This document shows, piece after piece, positions 1 to 5,669 of a stretch of DNA of 6,026 nucleotides. Position numbers and translations under genes: made by a program. A model generated the notes under the pieces. It was not told the origin of the DNA. It saw nothing but the letters and a program-made list of their open reading frames with translations, and did not search any database. The stretch comes from DATKDU01 sp035512595. GTDB lineage: Bacteria > Planctomycetota > Planctomycetia > Pirellulales > Pirellulaceae. The stretch's first letter is position 1; the number at the start of each line of letters is the position of its first letter. The stretch lies in assembly GCA_035512595.1 (NCBI GenBank), contig DATKDU010000034.1, positions 1-6,026 on the forward strand, in the 5' to 3' direction.

Positions 1-55
1 TTGTTGGCTGACCCTCGTTAGGGTGAATGGCGGCGCTGGTTGTATTTCCTTTCAT
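1..55 (-). CDS. Possible 5' end of a leftward gene of unknown function (partial)
   Basis: An ATG at 55-53 on the minus strand opens 18 codons that run off the left edge without a stop (MKGNTTSAAIHPNEGQPT). An AGGGA motif lies seven bases upstream of the ATG and could serve as ribosome binding site, and a perfect TTGACA hexamer lies further upstream at 112-107. The peptide is not recognised. It lacks a hydrophobic signal segment in the visible part. The orientation matches nnrE, the next gene, but the 250-base gap with repeats makes cotranscription uncertain. The visible stretch is too short to separate a real gene from chance. Confidence 0.25.
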   Translation of the reverse strand, partial: MKGNTTSAAIHPNEGQPT

Positions 56-81
56 GGCGACGTCCCTAGCGGACGATCCCG

Positions 82-112
82 AATAGATGGTGGAGCGTGA
101 CCCTCGTGTCAA
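82..112 (-). promoter_or_regulatory. Possible promoter for the leftward partial gene
   Basis: On the minus strand a perfect -35 hexamer TTGACA (112-107) is followed after 19 bp by TCTATT (87-82), which matches the -10 consensus at four of six positions. The spacer is longer than optimal. It points at the possible gene start at 55. It is supported only by these two hexamers. Confidence 0.22.
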
Positions 113-238
113 CCTCGTGGACTCCGGCCCTCCAGGGCCACTGGCCGCGACGCGCCGCACCTCCCGACAAGGTTCCGCAAAACAACCACCACCCATTGAC
201 CACAGTCGTGCCATAGATGGGACAAGCTTGCTCCGCAA

Positions 239-283
239 GCGCCGGCCCACCAGAGTGGCGGGCGCGCATTGGTGGGCCGGCGC
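239..283. repeat. 14-bp inverted repeat downstream of nnrE
   Basis: GCGCCGGCCCACCA at 239-252 is perfectly complementary to TGGTGGGCCGGCGC at 270-283, with a 17-base loop. It begins 24 bases beyond the nnrE stop codon, so the hairpin could end or protect the nnrE transcript, but there is no T tract, so it is not a classical intrinsic terminator. The surrounding 56-306 stretch has no convincing gene. It also holds a smaller palindrome (GGCCC/GGGCC, 126-139) and an AAGCTTGC-type motif next to the large repeat. The whole stretch looks like intergenic repeat DNA rather than coding sequence. Confidence 0.6.
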
Positions 284-306
284 CGCCGTGGCGAGTTGGT
301 CTTACC

Positions 307-972
307 CTACGAAGCGACCTCCTCCAGCAGCCGCCGCGGCACGCCGATATCCACGACGTGAATCTGCCCGAGAAATGCCGCCGCCGCCGGGTTGGCAAAG
401 CCGGTCTTCGACGCGACGAACGTGCAGGTGTGATCGGCCCGGAAGGTCGGATCGGCGGCAATGCCGCCGTCGCAGTCGAGGCCGCTGGGGAGATCGATCG
501 CCAGCTTCTTTCCGGCCGCCGCATTGCAGAGGCGAATCGCCTCATCCAGCGGCGGCCGCGGCGGTCCGCTGGCCCCCGTTCCGAGCAAGGCGTCGATGAT
601 CCATTCCATGCCGGCGAGCAGCGGCTCCACATCCTTCCCGTGCTGACAGACGCGAATCGGAATCCCGGCCAGCGAGGCGATGTTGTAGTTGGCCAGCGCG
701 TCGCCGGCCAGCTCCGCCGGATCGGCAAAGAGCACGATCTGCACCGGGATTTGCCGCCGGTCCAGATGCCGGGCGATGACGAAGCCGTCCCCCGCGTTGT
801 TCCCTTTGCCGCAGGCGATGACGACGCGGCCCTTGACCCCTAGCCGCAGCAGCATTTCCGCGCAGCCGCGCCCGGCATTTTCCATCAGCACCAGCCCCGA
901 CATGCCGAACTCGTCGATCGCCCGGCGGTCGATGCTGCGGACTTGCTGACGGGTGAGTGCGGAAATCGGCAT
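307..972 (-). CDS. nnrE: NAD(P)H-hydrate epimerase, standalone (YjeF_N domain)
   Basis: A 221-residue cytoplasmic protein that by family interconverts the R and S epimers of damaged NADHX/NADPHX, so that an ADP- or ATP-dependent dehydratase can restore NAD(P)H. Seen in the sequence: MENAGRG at about 30-36, the phosphate-binding loop GKGNNAGDGFVIARHL from about residue 55, DALLGTG at about 127-133, AIDLPSGLDCDGG at about 158-170 (the PSG-D signature with the catalytic Asp region), and ADHTCTFVASKTGF near 180. The length fits the epimerase domain alone; the C-terminal kinase-like dehydratase domain (NnrD) found in fused proteins is absent, so a separate nnrD should exist elsewhere. The usual GNNGGDG loop reads GNNAGDG here, a conservative change. 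The ATG at 972-970 has a weak AGGGG motif eight bases upstream. The gene is divergent from the fmdB-like unit; the 14-bp inverted repeat follows its stop. Confidence 0.93.
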   Translation of the reverse strand: MPISALTRQQVRSIDRRAIDEFGMSGLVLMENAGRGCAEMLLRLGVKGRVVIACGKGNNAGDGFVIARHLDRRQIPVQIVLFADPAELAGDALANYNIASLAGIPIRVCQHGKDVEPLLAGMEWIIDALLGTGASGPPRPPLDEAIRLCNAAAGKKLAIDLPSGLDCDGGIAADPTFRADHTCTFVASKTGFANPAAAAFLGQIHVVDIGVPRRLLEEVAS

Positions 973-987
973 CGGTCGGCCCCTGTG

Positions 988-1009
988 CCGGAAGTCGCCA
1001 GACTTCCGG
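988..1009. repeat. Palindromic hairpin repeat, copy 1 (loop core TCGCCAGA)
   Basis: Arms CCGGAAGTC (988-996) and GACTTCCGG (1001-1009) form a perfect 9-bp stem around the loop GCCA. It lies in the nnrE/fmdB divergent intergenic region, close upstream of the nnrE start. Its central TCGCCRGA core also appears, on the opposite strand, in the hairpin at 1028-1047, while the stems differ in sequence but stay paired. That suggests two members of one dispersed palindromic family in inverted orientation. Confidence 0.7.
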
Positions 1010-1027
1010 CGATGCGTTGGAATTGGT

Positions 1028-1047
1028 CCGAACTCCGGCGAGTTCGG
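1028..1047. repeat. Palindromic hairpin repeat, copy 2 (loop core TCGCCGGA on minus strand)
   Basis: Arms CCGAACTC (1028-1035) and GAGTTCGG (1040-1047) form a perfect 8-bp stem around the loop CGGC. On the minus strand the centre reads TCGCCGGA, like copy 1. It directly abuts the putative -10 box of the fmdB-like gene (1049-1054), so it occupies the place where the -35 element would be expected. Confidence 0.7.
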
Positions 1048-1048
1048 C

Positions 1049-1054
1049 TACAAT
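1049..1054 (+). promoter_or_regulatory. Putative -10 box for the fmdB-like operon
   Basis: TACAAT matches the TATAAT consensus at five of six positions and would start transcription near 1061, leaving about 32 bases of leader before the ATG at 1093. No good -35 hexamer lies at the proper distance, because that space is filled by the palindromic repeat. The closest, TTGGTC at 1023-1028, has a 20-bp spacer. The box may be part of the repeat's own flank (GGCTAC), so its activity is uncertain. Confidence 0.35.
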
Positions 1055-1092
1055 ACTGCATCGTAGCAAATCACGTCTGCCAGGAAACGGTC

Positions 1093-1323
1093 ATGCCCCT
1101 TTACGAATACGCTTGCCGCAACTGCGATCAACAGTTCGAGCTGCTCGTCCGCGGCAGCGAGAAGCCGCACTGCCCGTCGTGCGATAGCGGGCAGTTGGAA
1201 AAACTCCTCAGCGTCCCGGCTGCCCACAGCCACGCCAGGAGCGAACTGCCCCAGTGCCAGCCGCGGCCGCCCGGCGGCTGCGGACTTCCCCAGTGCGGCC
1301 AGGGCAGTTGCGCGATGGAGTAA
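1093..1323 (+). CDS. FmdB-family zinc-ribbon protein
   Basis: A 76-residue protein of the FmdB/CxxC_CxxC_SSSS regulatory-protein family. It starts with the characteristic MPLYEYACRNCDQQFEL and carries one zinc ribbon, C8-x2-C11 and C27-x2-C30 (CRNC, CPSC). Family members are small zinc-binding proteins. The name comes from a putative regulator of formamidase/amidase genes, and the biochemical role of most members is unknown, so no precise function is assigned. After the ribbon comes a 45-residue low-complexity tail rich in Pro, Gly, Gln and Cys, with four more cysteines (C55, C63, C68, C73) that could bind metal. The ATG at 1093 has AGGA at 1082-1085 at a good distance. The stop is five bases before the next gene's ATG, so the two are probably cotranscribed and translationally coupled. 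Confidence 0.88.
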   Translation: MPLYEYACRNCDQQFELLVRGSEKPHCPSCDSGQLEKLLSVPAAHSHARSELPQCQPRPPGGCGLPQCGQGSCAME

Positions 1324-1328
1324 ACCGC

Positions 1329-1943
1329 ATGGCGCACGATCCGACGGAAATCTACCGGGCTGAGTCCATCCAGCAGGCCCATCTGCTCGTCGGCTATCTC
1401 GAGGGCTTTGGAATCAAAGCGACGGTGATTGCCGATGCGGAAGTGCTCGCCGGAGGCAAGCTCGGCTGGGCATCTCTCGCGCGGATCGTCGTCCCGCAGG
1501 AGCAAGCCGCGGCCGCCCGGCAACTCGTGATGAAGTTTGAGGACGAGGCCCGCGAGGGCAAGCTGCAAGTCAGCGAAACGATCGAGGACGCGACAACGGA
1601 CCATTGGAACGATTGGCCCCTCTGTCCACAGTGCGGCCAGAAGCGGCAAGTTCTGTGTTCGATCTGCGGCACGGCCGGGACCGACTTTCCGCTGATGGAC
1701 ATCCTCCGCACGGGCGGCCGCGAGCAGGTGCTGCTCTTCTGCCGCACCTGCGACGACCATTTCCGGCCGCAGTTCTACCGCCGCTGCCACGCCTGCGGCC
1801 ACGACTACGGCGACGGCATTCGCATCGGCCCCGACCAGCACCCGGCTCCCGAACCGATCCCCCCGCGCATCTGGCTCGTCGCCGGCAGCCTCGCAGCATT
1901 GCTGGCCGCCCTGATTGCGTATTTCGCGTGGGTGCTGAGTTAA
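1329..1943 (+). CDS. DUF2007-like protein with zinc ribbons and C-terminal membrane anchor
   Basis: A 204-residue protein of unknown exact function. Residues about 7-70 (EIYRAESIQQAHLLVGYLEGFGIKA and on to RIVVP and AAAARQLV) resemble the DUF2007 'putative signal transducing protein' domain, a small ferredoxin-like fold. Then come four CxxC pairs: C99/C102, C110/C113, C138/C141 and C153/C156, enough for two zinc sites. A Pro-rich linker (about 168-180) leads to one hydrophobic segment, about 181-203 (IWLVAGSLAALLAALIAYFAWVL), which should place the domains in the cytoplasm on a C-terminal tail anchor. I chose the ATG at 1329 over one further upstream (1254): it has GGAG at 1317-1320, sits just after the FmdB-like stop, and begins the conserved domain directly. 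The neighbouring zinc-ribbon gene suggests a shared metal- or stress-related job, which is inference. Confidence 0.72.
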   Translation: MAHDPTEIYRAESIQQAHLLVGYLEGFGIKATVIADAEVLAGGKLGWASLARIVVPQEQAAAARQLVMKFEDEAREGKLQVSETIEDATTDHWNDWPLCPQCGQKRQVLCSICGTAGTDFPLMDILRTGGREQVLLFCRTCDDHFRPQFYRRCHACGHDYGDGIRIGPDQHPAPEPIPPRIWLVAGSLAALLAALIAYFAWVLS

Positions 1944-1951
1944 TGCATTCC

Positions 1952-1972
1952 CCATCGAGCTCGTCTCGATGG
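1952..1972. repeat. Short hairpin repeat, copy A
   Basis: Arms CCATCGAG (1952-1959) and CTCGATGG (1965-1972) form an 8-bp stem around the loop CTCGT. It starts eight bases after the stop of the DUF2007-like gene, where it could act as a transcript-end or stabilising hairpin. It is a variant of the two copies at 2017-2037 and 2068-2088: the stem differs at paired positions while pairing is kept. Confidence 0.65.
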
Positions 1973-2016
1973 TTCCATGACTTTGCACTACCGTCGCGGT
2001 CCGTAAGCTTCGCTCT

Positions 2017-2088
2017 CCGCCGAGCTTGCCTCGGTGGAAGGCATAAGTTGGGATTGGGTCACTTGCTCCACCGAGGCAAGCTCGGCGG
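2017..2088. repeat. Inverted pair of short hairpin repeats, copies B and C
   Basis: Copy B (arms CCGCCGAG 2017-2024 and CTCGGTGG 2030-2037, loop CTTGC) and copy C (arms CCACCGAG 2068-2075 and CTCGGCGG 2081-2088, loop GCAAG) are exact reverse complements over 22 bases (2017-2038 against 2067-2088), separated by 28 bases. Each can form its own hairpin, or the two can pair into one long stem-loop. They lie in the gap between the convergent DUF2007-like and ankyrin genes, a natural place for a bidirectional terminator, although no T tracts follow. Confidence 0.7.
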
Positions 2089-2106
2089 GGAAAGCAGTGG
2101 ATTGTA

Positions 2107-2916
2107 CTAACCGTCGATTCCCGCTCGTTGGCGCTCCAGCCTGGCGAGCAACTCCACAACGCTCTCATGTCCACGAGCCCGCGCGATGTCGCGCGCCGTT
2201 GCTCCGTCGAAAGCTTCTGCTCCGATCTCAGCGCCGGCATCAGCGAGGCGCGAAATCAGGTCGAGGTACCCGTGATAGGCCGCGCAATGGATGGGCCGAT
2301 ACCCATCGCAGCGACGCACGGTATTTACGTCGGCATGGTGCTGAATCAATAGTCCGACAAAGTCGTCTTCCCAAAGGTCATACAACGTTGCTGCCGTGAA
2401 CAAGGGCGTTGCCCCCCCGTTGTCGCACAGCTCTACTCTAGCGCCTGCGTTCAACAACACCTCGGCAACGTCGTAATTTCCTCCAACGACCGCGCTGTGC
2501 AAAGCCGTCCAGCCATCTTCATTTTGAAGATTGGGATCAGCTCCATTGGCGGCAAGCACTCCCGCCACGTCTGCCCTGCCAGCATGCGTTGCCGCAAACA
2601 ACGGCGTTTCACCGTCGGTCTCGCGAGCATTGGGATCGGCTCCGAGGCTGAGCAAGGTCTTTACTAGCTCCAAATCGTACAATGCGGCCGAATGCAGGTG
2701 GGTTCGGTTTCGCCATCGTGCGTCAATATCGGCACCGTGTTGCAAAAGTAGTTTGAGCACGTCTGGCGCTTCGGCGTACCAAATGAGGGGAAGTTCCCGT
2801 GGGCTGCTATTGGCATCTGCTCCAATCTTCAGCAACATCTCCGTTCGCCTGACGTCGCCTTGCTTGACGGCCTCGGCCAAAGCCTTGTTCAGCGCGGTTC
2901 CGCTAAGTAACGCCAT
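2107..2916 (-). CDS. Ankyrin-repeat protein
   Basis: A 269-residue protein made almost entirely of ankyrin repeats, which mediate protein-protein binding; the partner is unknown. About seven or eight repeats can be read: 8-35 (LNKALAEAVKQGDVRRTEML), 40-66, 68-100 (HLHSAALYDLELVKTLLSLGADPNA), 101-134 (GETPLFAATHAGRADVAGVL), 135-167 (GWTALHSAVVGGNYDVAEVL), 168-203 (ATPLFTAATLYDL with a short insertion), 204-237 (YRPIHCAAYHGYLDLISRL) and 238-262 (ATARDIARARGHESVVELL). No signal peptide or membrane segment is visible, so it should be cytoplasmic. No clear ribosome binding site precedes the ATG at 2916-2914. By eye the gene is less GC-rich at third positions than its neighbours, which may mean later acquisition. 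It converges on the DUF2007-like gene across the hairpin repeats. Confidence 0.9.
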   Translation of the reverse strand: MALLSGTALNKALAEAVKQGDVRRTEMLLKIGADANSSPRELPLIWYAEAPDVLKLLLQHGADIDARWRNRTHLHSAALYDLELVKTLLSLGADPNARETDGETPLFAATHAGRADVAGVLAANGADPNLQNEDGWTALHSAVVGGNYDVAEVLLNAGARVELCDNGGATPLFTAATLYDLWEDDFVGLLIQHHADVNTVRRCDGYRPIHCAAYHGYLDLISRLADAGAEIGAEAFDGATARDIARARGHESVVELLARLERQRAGIDG

Positions 2917-3044
2917 GATTCGTGGATACGATCGTCGTAAGTTGCCGGACTTCCAGGGTCGAGATAATCGCGGTCACCGTTGCGTGGACACCGGTCGAAA
3001 GGTATCGGTTCGCGAATGGAAGTCTGTTTTGCCTCAAACGTTTT

Positions 3045-3926
3045 TTAAGCCCCCGCCCCCTTCAGCAGCCGGTCAAAGAGCTTCTTCTGCTCTGCCAGTG
3101 CCGACACGTACTCATCTCGCTTGCTGCCGGCTTCCAGTAGCACCCAGCCTTCGTAGTTCGATTTGACGAGCAGCTCGAAGAATTTGGCGTAGGGATAGTC
3201 CTTGCTTTCCAGTTCGTGGACGTGGACCGTCTGGCCAAAACGCTTGGCGACGAGGTGGTAGTTGGCTTCCAGGCCATCGCCCGCCAGGTCGGTCGGGTTG
3301 CTGTTCCAACAGACGGCCACGTTCTCGTCGGTGGCGATGTCCATGATCGCTTTGATCGTCGGCAGTTCGGCGCACTGCCCGTGCACCTCCAGACGAACCT
3401 GCTGGCCAAAGCCGGCGGCATATTCCCCCAGCTCGTTCAGCGCCTTGCCAATCTGCTCGATCGTCTTCTCCCGCGGCACTTCCTTGTGGAACGTGTCGGG
3501 CTTGACCTTCACGCCGGAGCCGCCGACGTCGTGACTGAGGCGGATGAACTCCTTGGTCGCGTCGATCGCCTTTTGGAGTGCCGCCGGATCGACGTGGTCG
3601 TACCGCTCGTTGCTGCCAATGCCGACCAGGGTCACGCCGGAGTCGGCGAACTGATTGCGAACAAGCGCCCGCTGCTTCTCGTCGAGGTTCGCCTCGACGG
3701 CGTGCTTGTGCGTTGTCCGCAGCTCGACCCCCAGAACGTTCGTCTCGCGGCAGTTCTTCAGCAGCGTCGGCAGGTCCCACTCGGCCCCCCACATGTAGGT
3801 CACCAGGCCGAATCCGATCGACGATTCGCCGGCCTGGGCGCGGGCCATGTTCGCAGAGAGCGCGGCCGCCGCGGCCAGGCCAGCGGCAGAAGAAAGAAAA
3901 TGACGGCGATCAAGGTGATTCATCAT
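3045..3926 (-). CDS. Tat-exported xylose-isomerase-like TIM-barrel protein (sugar phosphate isomerase/epimerase family)
   Basis: A 293-residue protein. The N-terminus DRRHFLSSAAGLAAAAALSANMARAQA (about 6-32) is a twin-arginine signal (RR at 7-8, FL at 10-11, hydrophobic stretch, AxA-type cleavage near residue 30), so the protein is expected to be folded in the cytoplasm and exported. The rest fits the AP-endonuclease-2/xylose-isomerase-like TIM barrel. Likely metal or active-site residues on strand ends are E68 (GVELR), E180 with H182 (RLEVHGQ), N208 (CWNSN), H235/H237 with E238 (HVHELE) and E265 (LLEAGS). The substrate cannot be read from the sequence; many planctomycete relatives are annotated only as sugar phosphate isomerase/epimerase. 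Translation may start at 3926 or at the adjacent ATG at 3923; the AAAGG motif upstream fits either. The palindromic element at 3949-4043 lies immediately upstream, so transcription may come from the protease gene. Confidence 0.88.
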   Translation of the reverse strand: MMNHLDRRHFLSSAAGLAAAAALSANMARAQAGESSIGFGLVTYMWGAEWDLPTLLKNCRETNVLGVELRTTHKHAVEANLDEKQRALVRNQFADSGVTLVGIGSNERYDHVDPAALQKAIDATKEFIRLSHDVGGSGVKVKPDTFHKEVPREKTIEQIGKALNELGEYAAGFGQQVRLEVHGQCAELPTIKAIMDIATDENVAVCWNSNPTDLAGDGLEANYHLVAKRFGQTVHVHELESKDYPYAKFFELLVKSNYEGWVLLEAGSKRDEYVSALAEQKKLFDRLLKGAGA

Positions 3927-3948
3927 GGTGTACCTTTCGGATATGGAG

Positions 3949-4043
3949 TGCGGCGACTTGTCGCCGCTGTGGGATTTTGGGATGAGGGGTTGGCGGTCGG
4001 AGTGCGGGATTCAAAAATCCTAAAGCGGCGACAAGTCGCCGCA
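3949..4043. mobile_element. MITE-like palindromic element without a transposase
   Basis: The ends, TGCGGCGACTTGTCGCCGCT (3949-3968) and its exact reverse complement (4024-4043), form a perfect 20-bp inverted repeat. Pairing continues in register through GGATTTT (3972-3978) and AAAATCC (4014-4020), giving about 30 paired positions with one mismatch and one G-T, then weakens around a G-rich centre. Each 20-bp end is also a palindrome by itself. No open frame and no clear target-site duplication are visible. It fills most of the gap between the protease stop (4052) and the isomerase start (3926). It could work as a transcript-stabilising or attenuating stem-loop, or be a dispersed miniature element mobilised in trans; the sequence alone cannot decide. 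Confidence 0.7.
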
Positions 4044-4051
4044 GTCCAAAT

Positions 4052-5506
4052 CTAAGGGACTGCGTCCTCGCCGATGGTCCGCTCCGCCTGATCGGGCGGT
4101 GCCGCAGTCAGTCGCAAGACGACCGGGCCGGTCTCGGCCGTGACCGCTTTGTAAAATTCGGTGGGCGTCGTTACGCGAGCAGAGCCGACGTGGCTGACAA
4201 ATTCGCCTGGGCGCATCCCCGCTTTCCAGGCGGCCGAATCCTTTGCCACTTCCACCACGGCTACGCTGCCGTCCGGGTCGAGGGCAATCCCCTGGCTGGC
4301 GAACGTCGCCGAAGCGGTGGCATATTCCACCTTCATTCCCCGCCACGGCGGTGCGACGACCTCGGCATATCCGGGGCGGCTGGCGGCAATCCGCTTCTTG
4401 GAAAGCTGCACCTTCGTCGAGACCGTGCGGCCGGGGCGCACTTCCGTCGCCCCGCGCTGGAGAATCAGCGTGACCACGTCCCCCGGCCCGCGCGAGCCAA
4501 GCTGCCGCATCAGATCGATTTCGTCGGCGACGGGCTGGCCGTTGACGTGCGTGATCACGTCCCCGCGGACCCCGCCTTGAATCTTGGCTTTGTCAGCGGG
4601 CGTTCCCGCCGCCACATGCACGACGCGAGCGCCGTGTCGGCCGTCGCGGCGTTCCTCGGCAGTCAGGATTTCGGGCTGGACGCCGAGAAAGCCATACTCC
4701 GGCATTCGTCCCGCCTTGAGCGATTCAATCGCCCGCTGGAAGGCGTCATCGACCGGCGTGGCATAACCTCCCGCTTTTTCGTACCCGGCCAACGCTGCCA
4801 GCGACGTCGTCAGGCCGACCATTTCCCCCTTGAGGTTGACGAGCGCCCCGCCGCTGGTGCCAAGCTCCAGCTTGCAGTCGGTCTGGATCAGGTTGCCGTA
4901 GTGATGGAGCGTCTCACGTCCTTCACCGGGGCCGGTGGCCTCTGGCGGTCGCGGAGCGGGACGGAGCAAGTTGGCGACAATGCCGTAGGAAGCGCTCGGC
5001 TGTCCATCGCGGGCGATGGCGTAGGGATTGCCCAGGGCAATCACGATCTGGCCCTTTTTGAGATCCTTGGCGTCGCCGAGCGGGAGCGGCACGAGATCGG
5101 AGGCGTCGATGGCCAGGACCGCCAGATCGAGCCACGGATCGGCCGCTTTGACCTTGGCCCGGTACGGCTTCCTCTGCACCCAGACGTAGTAGGTCGCCCC
5201 CTCGATCTTCCCGAGCACGTGGTGCCGCGTGAGGATCAGCCCCTTAGCGTCGATCACCACGCCGCTGCCGAACTCGTCGGGGATGACGTCGGGCGAAATT
5301 TTCTCCTCGTTGATGGCCGTCCCGGGGCGGAAGCGGGCCACGGCGACGACCGACTTCTCCGCCTTGGCGATTGCCTCGACGAGGACCGCCTCTAGTGCGA
5401 CCGCTGCGGCCAGGCCGCTCGGCTCCTGGGCCGATACTGCCGCCGGGTCCATGCCGGCGATTGCCGCCGCACCGATCAGAATCCATCGCAGAAAGCGCAG
5501 GCGCAT
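4052..5506 (-). CDS. Secreted S1C (HtrA/DegP-like) serine protease with two PDZ domains
   Basis: A 484-residue trypsin-like protease of the HtrA family, expected in the periplasm or outer compartment, where such enzymes degrade misfolded proteins. An N-terminal signal peptide, RLRFLRWILIGAAAIAG, ends at AVSA|Q near residue 26. The protease domain (about 45-265) keeps the triad: H96 in LTRHHV, D127 in DPWLDLAVL and S218 in LGTSGGAL, with the oxyanion-loop GTSGGA replacing the usual GNSGGP. A Pro/Gly-rich insertion (about 183-198) separates a core strand from the catalytic-Ser region. PDZ1 spans about 270-372 (YGFLGVQPE carboxylate loop, PADKAKI, GDVITHVNGQPV) and PDZ2 about 393-470 (AAWKAGMRPGEFVSHVG). 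The ATG at 5506 follows AGGGAG at good spacing. Since degP, degQ, degS and htrA-type names are not separable here, no symbol is given. Confidence 0.9.
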   Translation of the reverse strand: MRLRFLRWILIGAAAIAGMDPAAVSAQEPSGLAAAVALEAVLVEAIAKAEKSVVAVARFRPGTAINEEKISPDVIPDEFGSGVVIDAKGLILTRHHVLGKIEGATYYVWVQRKPYRAKVKAADPWLDLAVLAIDASDLVPLPLGDAKDLKKGQIVIALGNPYAIARDGQPSASYGIVANLLRPAPRPPEATGPGEGRETLHHYGNLIQTDCKLELGTSGGALVNLKGEMVGLTTSLAALAGYEKAGGYATPVDDAFQRAIESLKAGRMPEYGFLGVQPEILTAEERRDGRHGARVVHVAAGTPADKAKIQGGVRGDVITHVNGQPVADEIDLMRQLGSRGPGDVVTLILQRGATEVRPGRTVSTKVQLSKKRIAASRPGYAEVVAPPWRGMKVEYATASATFASQGIALDPDGSVAVVEVAKDSAAWKAGMRPGEFVSHVGSARVTTPTEFYKAVTAETGPVVLRLTAAPPDQAERTIGEDAVP

Positions 5507-5526
5507 GTGGGTGACTCCCTGGGCGC

Positions 5527-5556
5527 ATTCTAGTCGATGGGGGGTTGATAAGTCGA
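5527..5556 (-). promoter_or_regulatory. Possible promoter for the S1C protease gene
   Basis: On the minus strand TCGACT (5556-5551, four of six against TTGACA) is followed after 18 bp by TAGAAT (5532-5527, five of six against TATAAT). It would start transcription near 5520, about 14 bases before the ATG. That is right at the AGGGAG ribosome-binding motif, so the leader would be very short. This tight fit lowers confidence. Confidence 0.35.
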
Positions 5557-5634
5557 TGTAGCGGAGGCGTGGGGGAATATTTGCAATCGGCAGGAGCTGG
5601 AATCAGGGCCTTTTTTGGACGGGGAAAACTCACG

Positions 5635-5662
5635 TTGACCCGAAACGTGAAATCCGTACAAT
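5635..5662 (+). promoter_or_regulatory. Strong sigma70-type promoter for the structured RNA / dnaG
   Basis: TTGACC (5635-5640, five of six) and TACAAT (5657-5662, five of six) are separated by 16 bp. This is the best promoter match in the window and it predicts a transcript start near 5669-5671, exactly where the paired RNA structure begins. No gene lies between it and the RNA, and it points towards dnaG, whose start is about 235 bases downstream. Confidence 0.65.
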
Positions 5663-5669
5663 CCCGCCC

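Noticed and set aside
196..217. TTGACC followed by CATAGA as a rightward promoter.
   Set aside because: The spacer is only about 10 bp and the -10 match is poor; no rightward gene follows.
217..843. A 208-codon plus-strand frame and a 220-codon minus-strand frame (66-728) overlapping nnrE.
   Set aside because: Both overlap the convincing NnrE frame and have low-complexity Arg/Pro/Ala-rich translations without motifs.
1128..2240. A 370-codon minus-strand frame across the fmdB-like and DUF2007-like genes.
   Set aside because: It is antisense to two coupled genes with clear CxxC motifs and good ribosome-binding sites; it also crosses the hairpin repeats and shows no domain.
3216..4055. A 279-codon plus-strand frame opposite the TIM-barrel gene.
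   Set aside because: It is antisense to a gene with a Tat signal and family motifs, and it runs through the MITE-like element.
4190..5395. A 401-codon open frame on the plus strand opposite the S1C protease gene.
   Set aside because: It is antisense to a clear protease with triad, signal peptide and PDZ domains. Its translation has no recognisable domain and is Arg/Gly/Asp-rich, typical of antisense shadows in GC-rich DNA.
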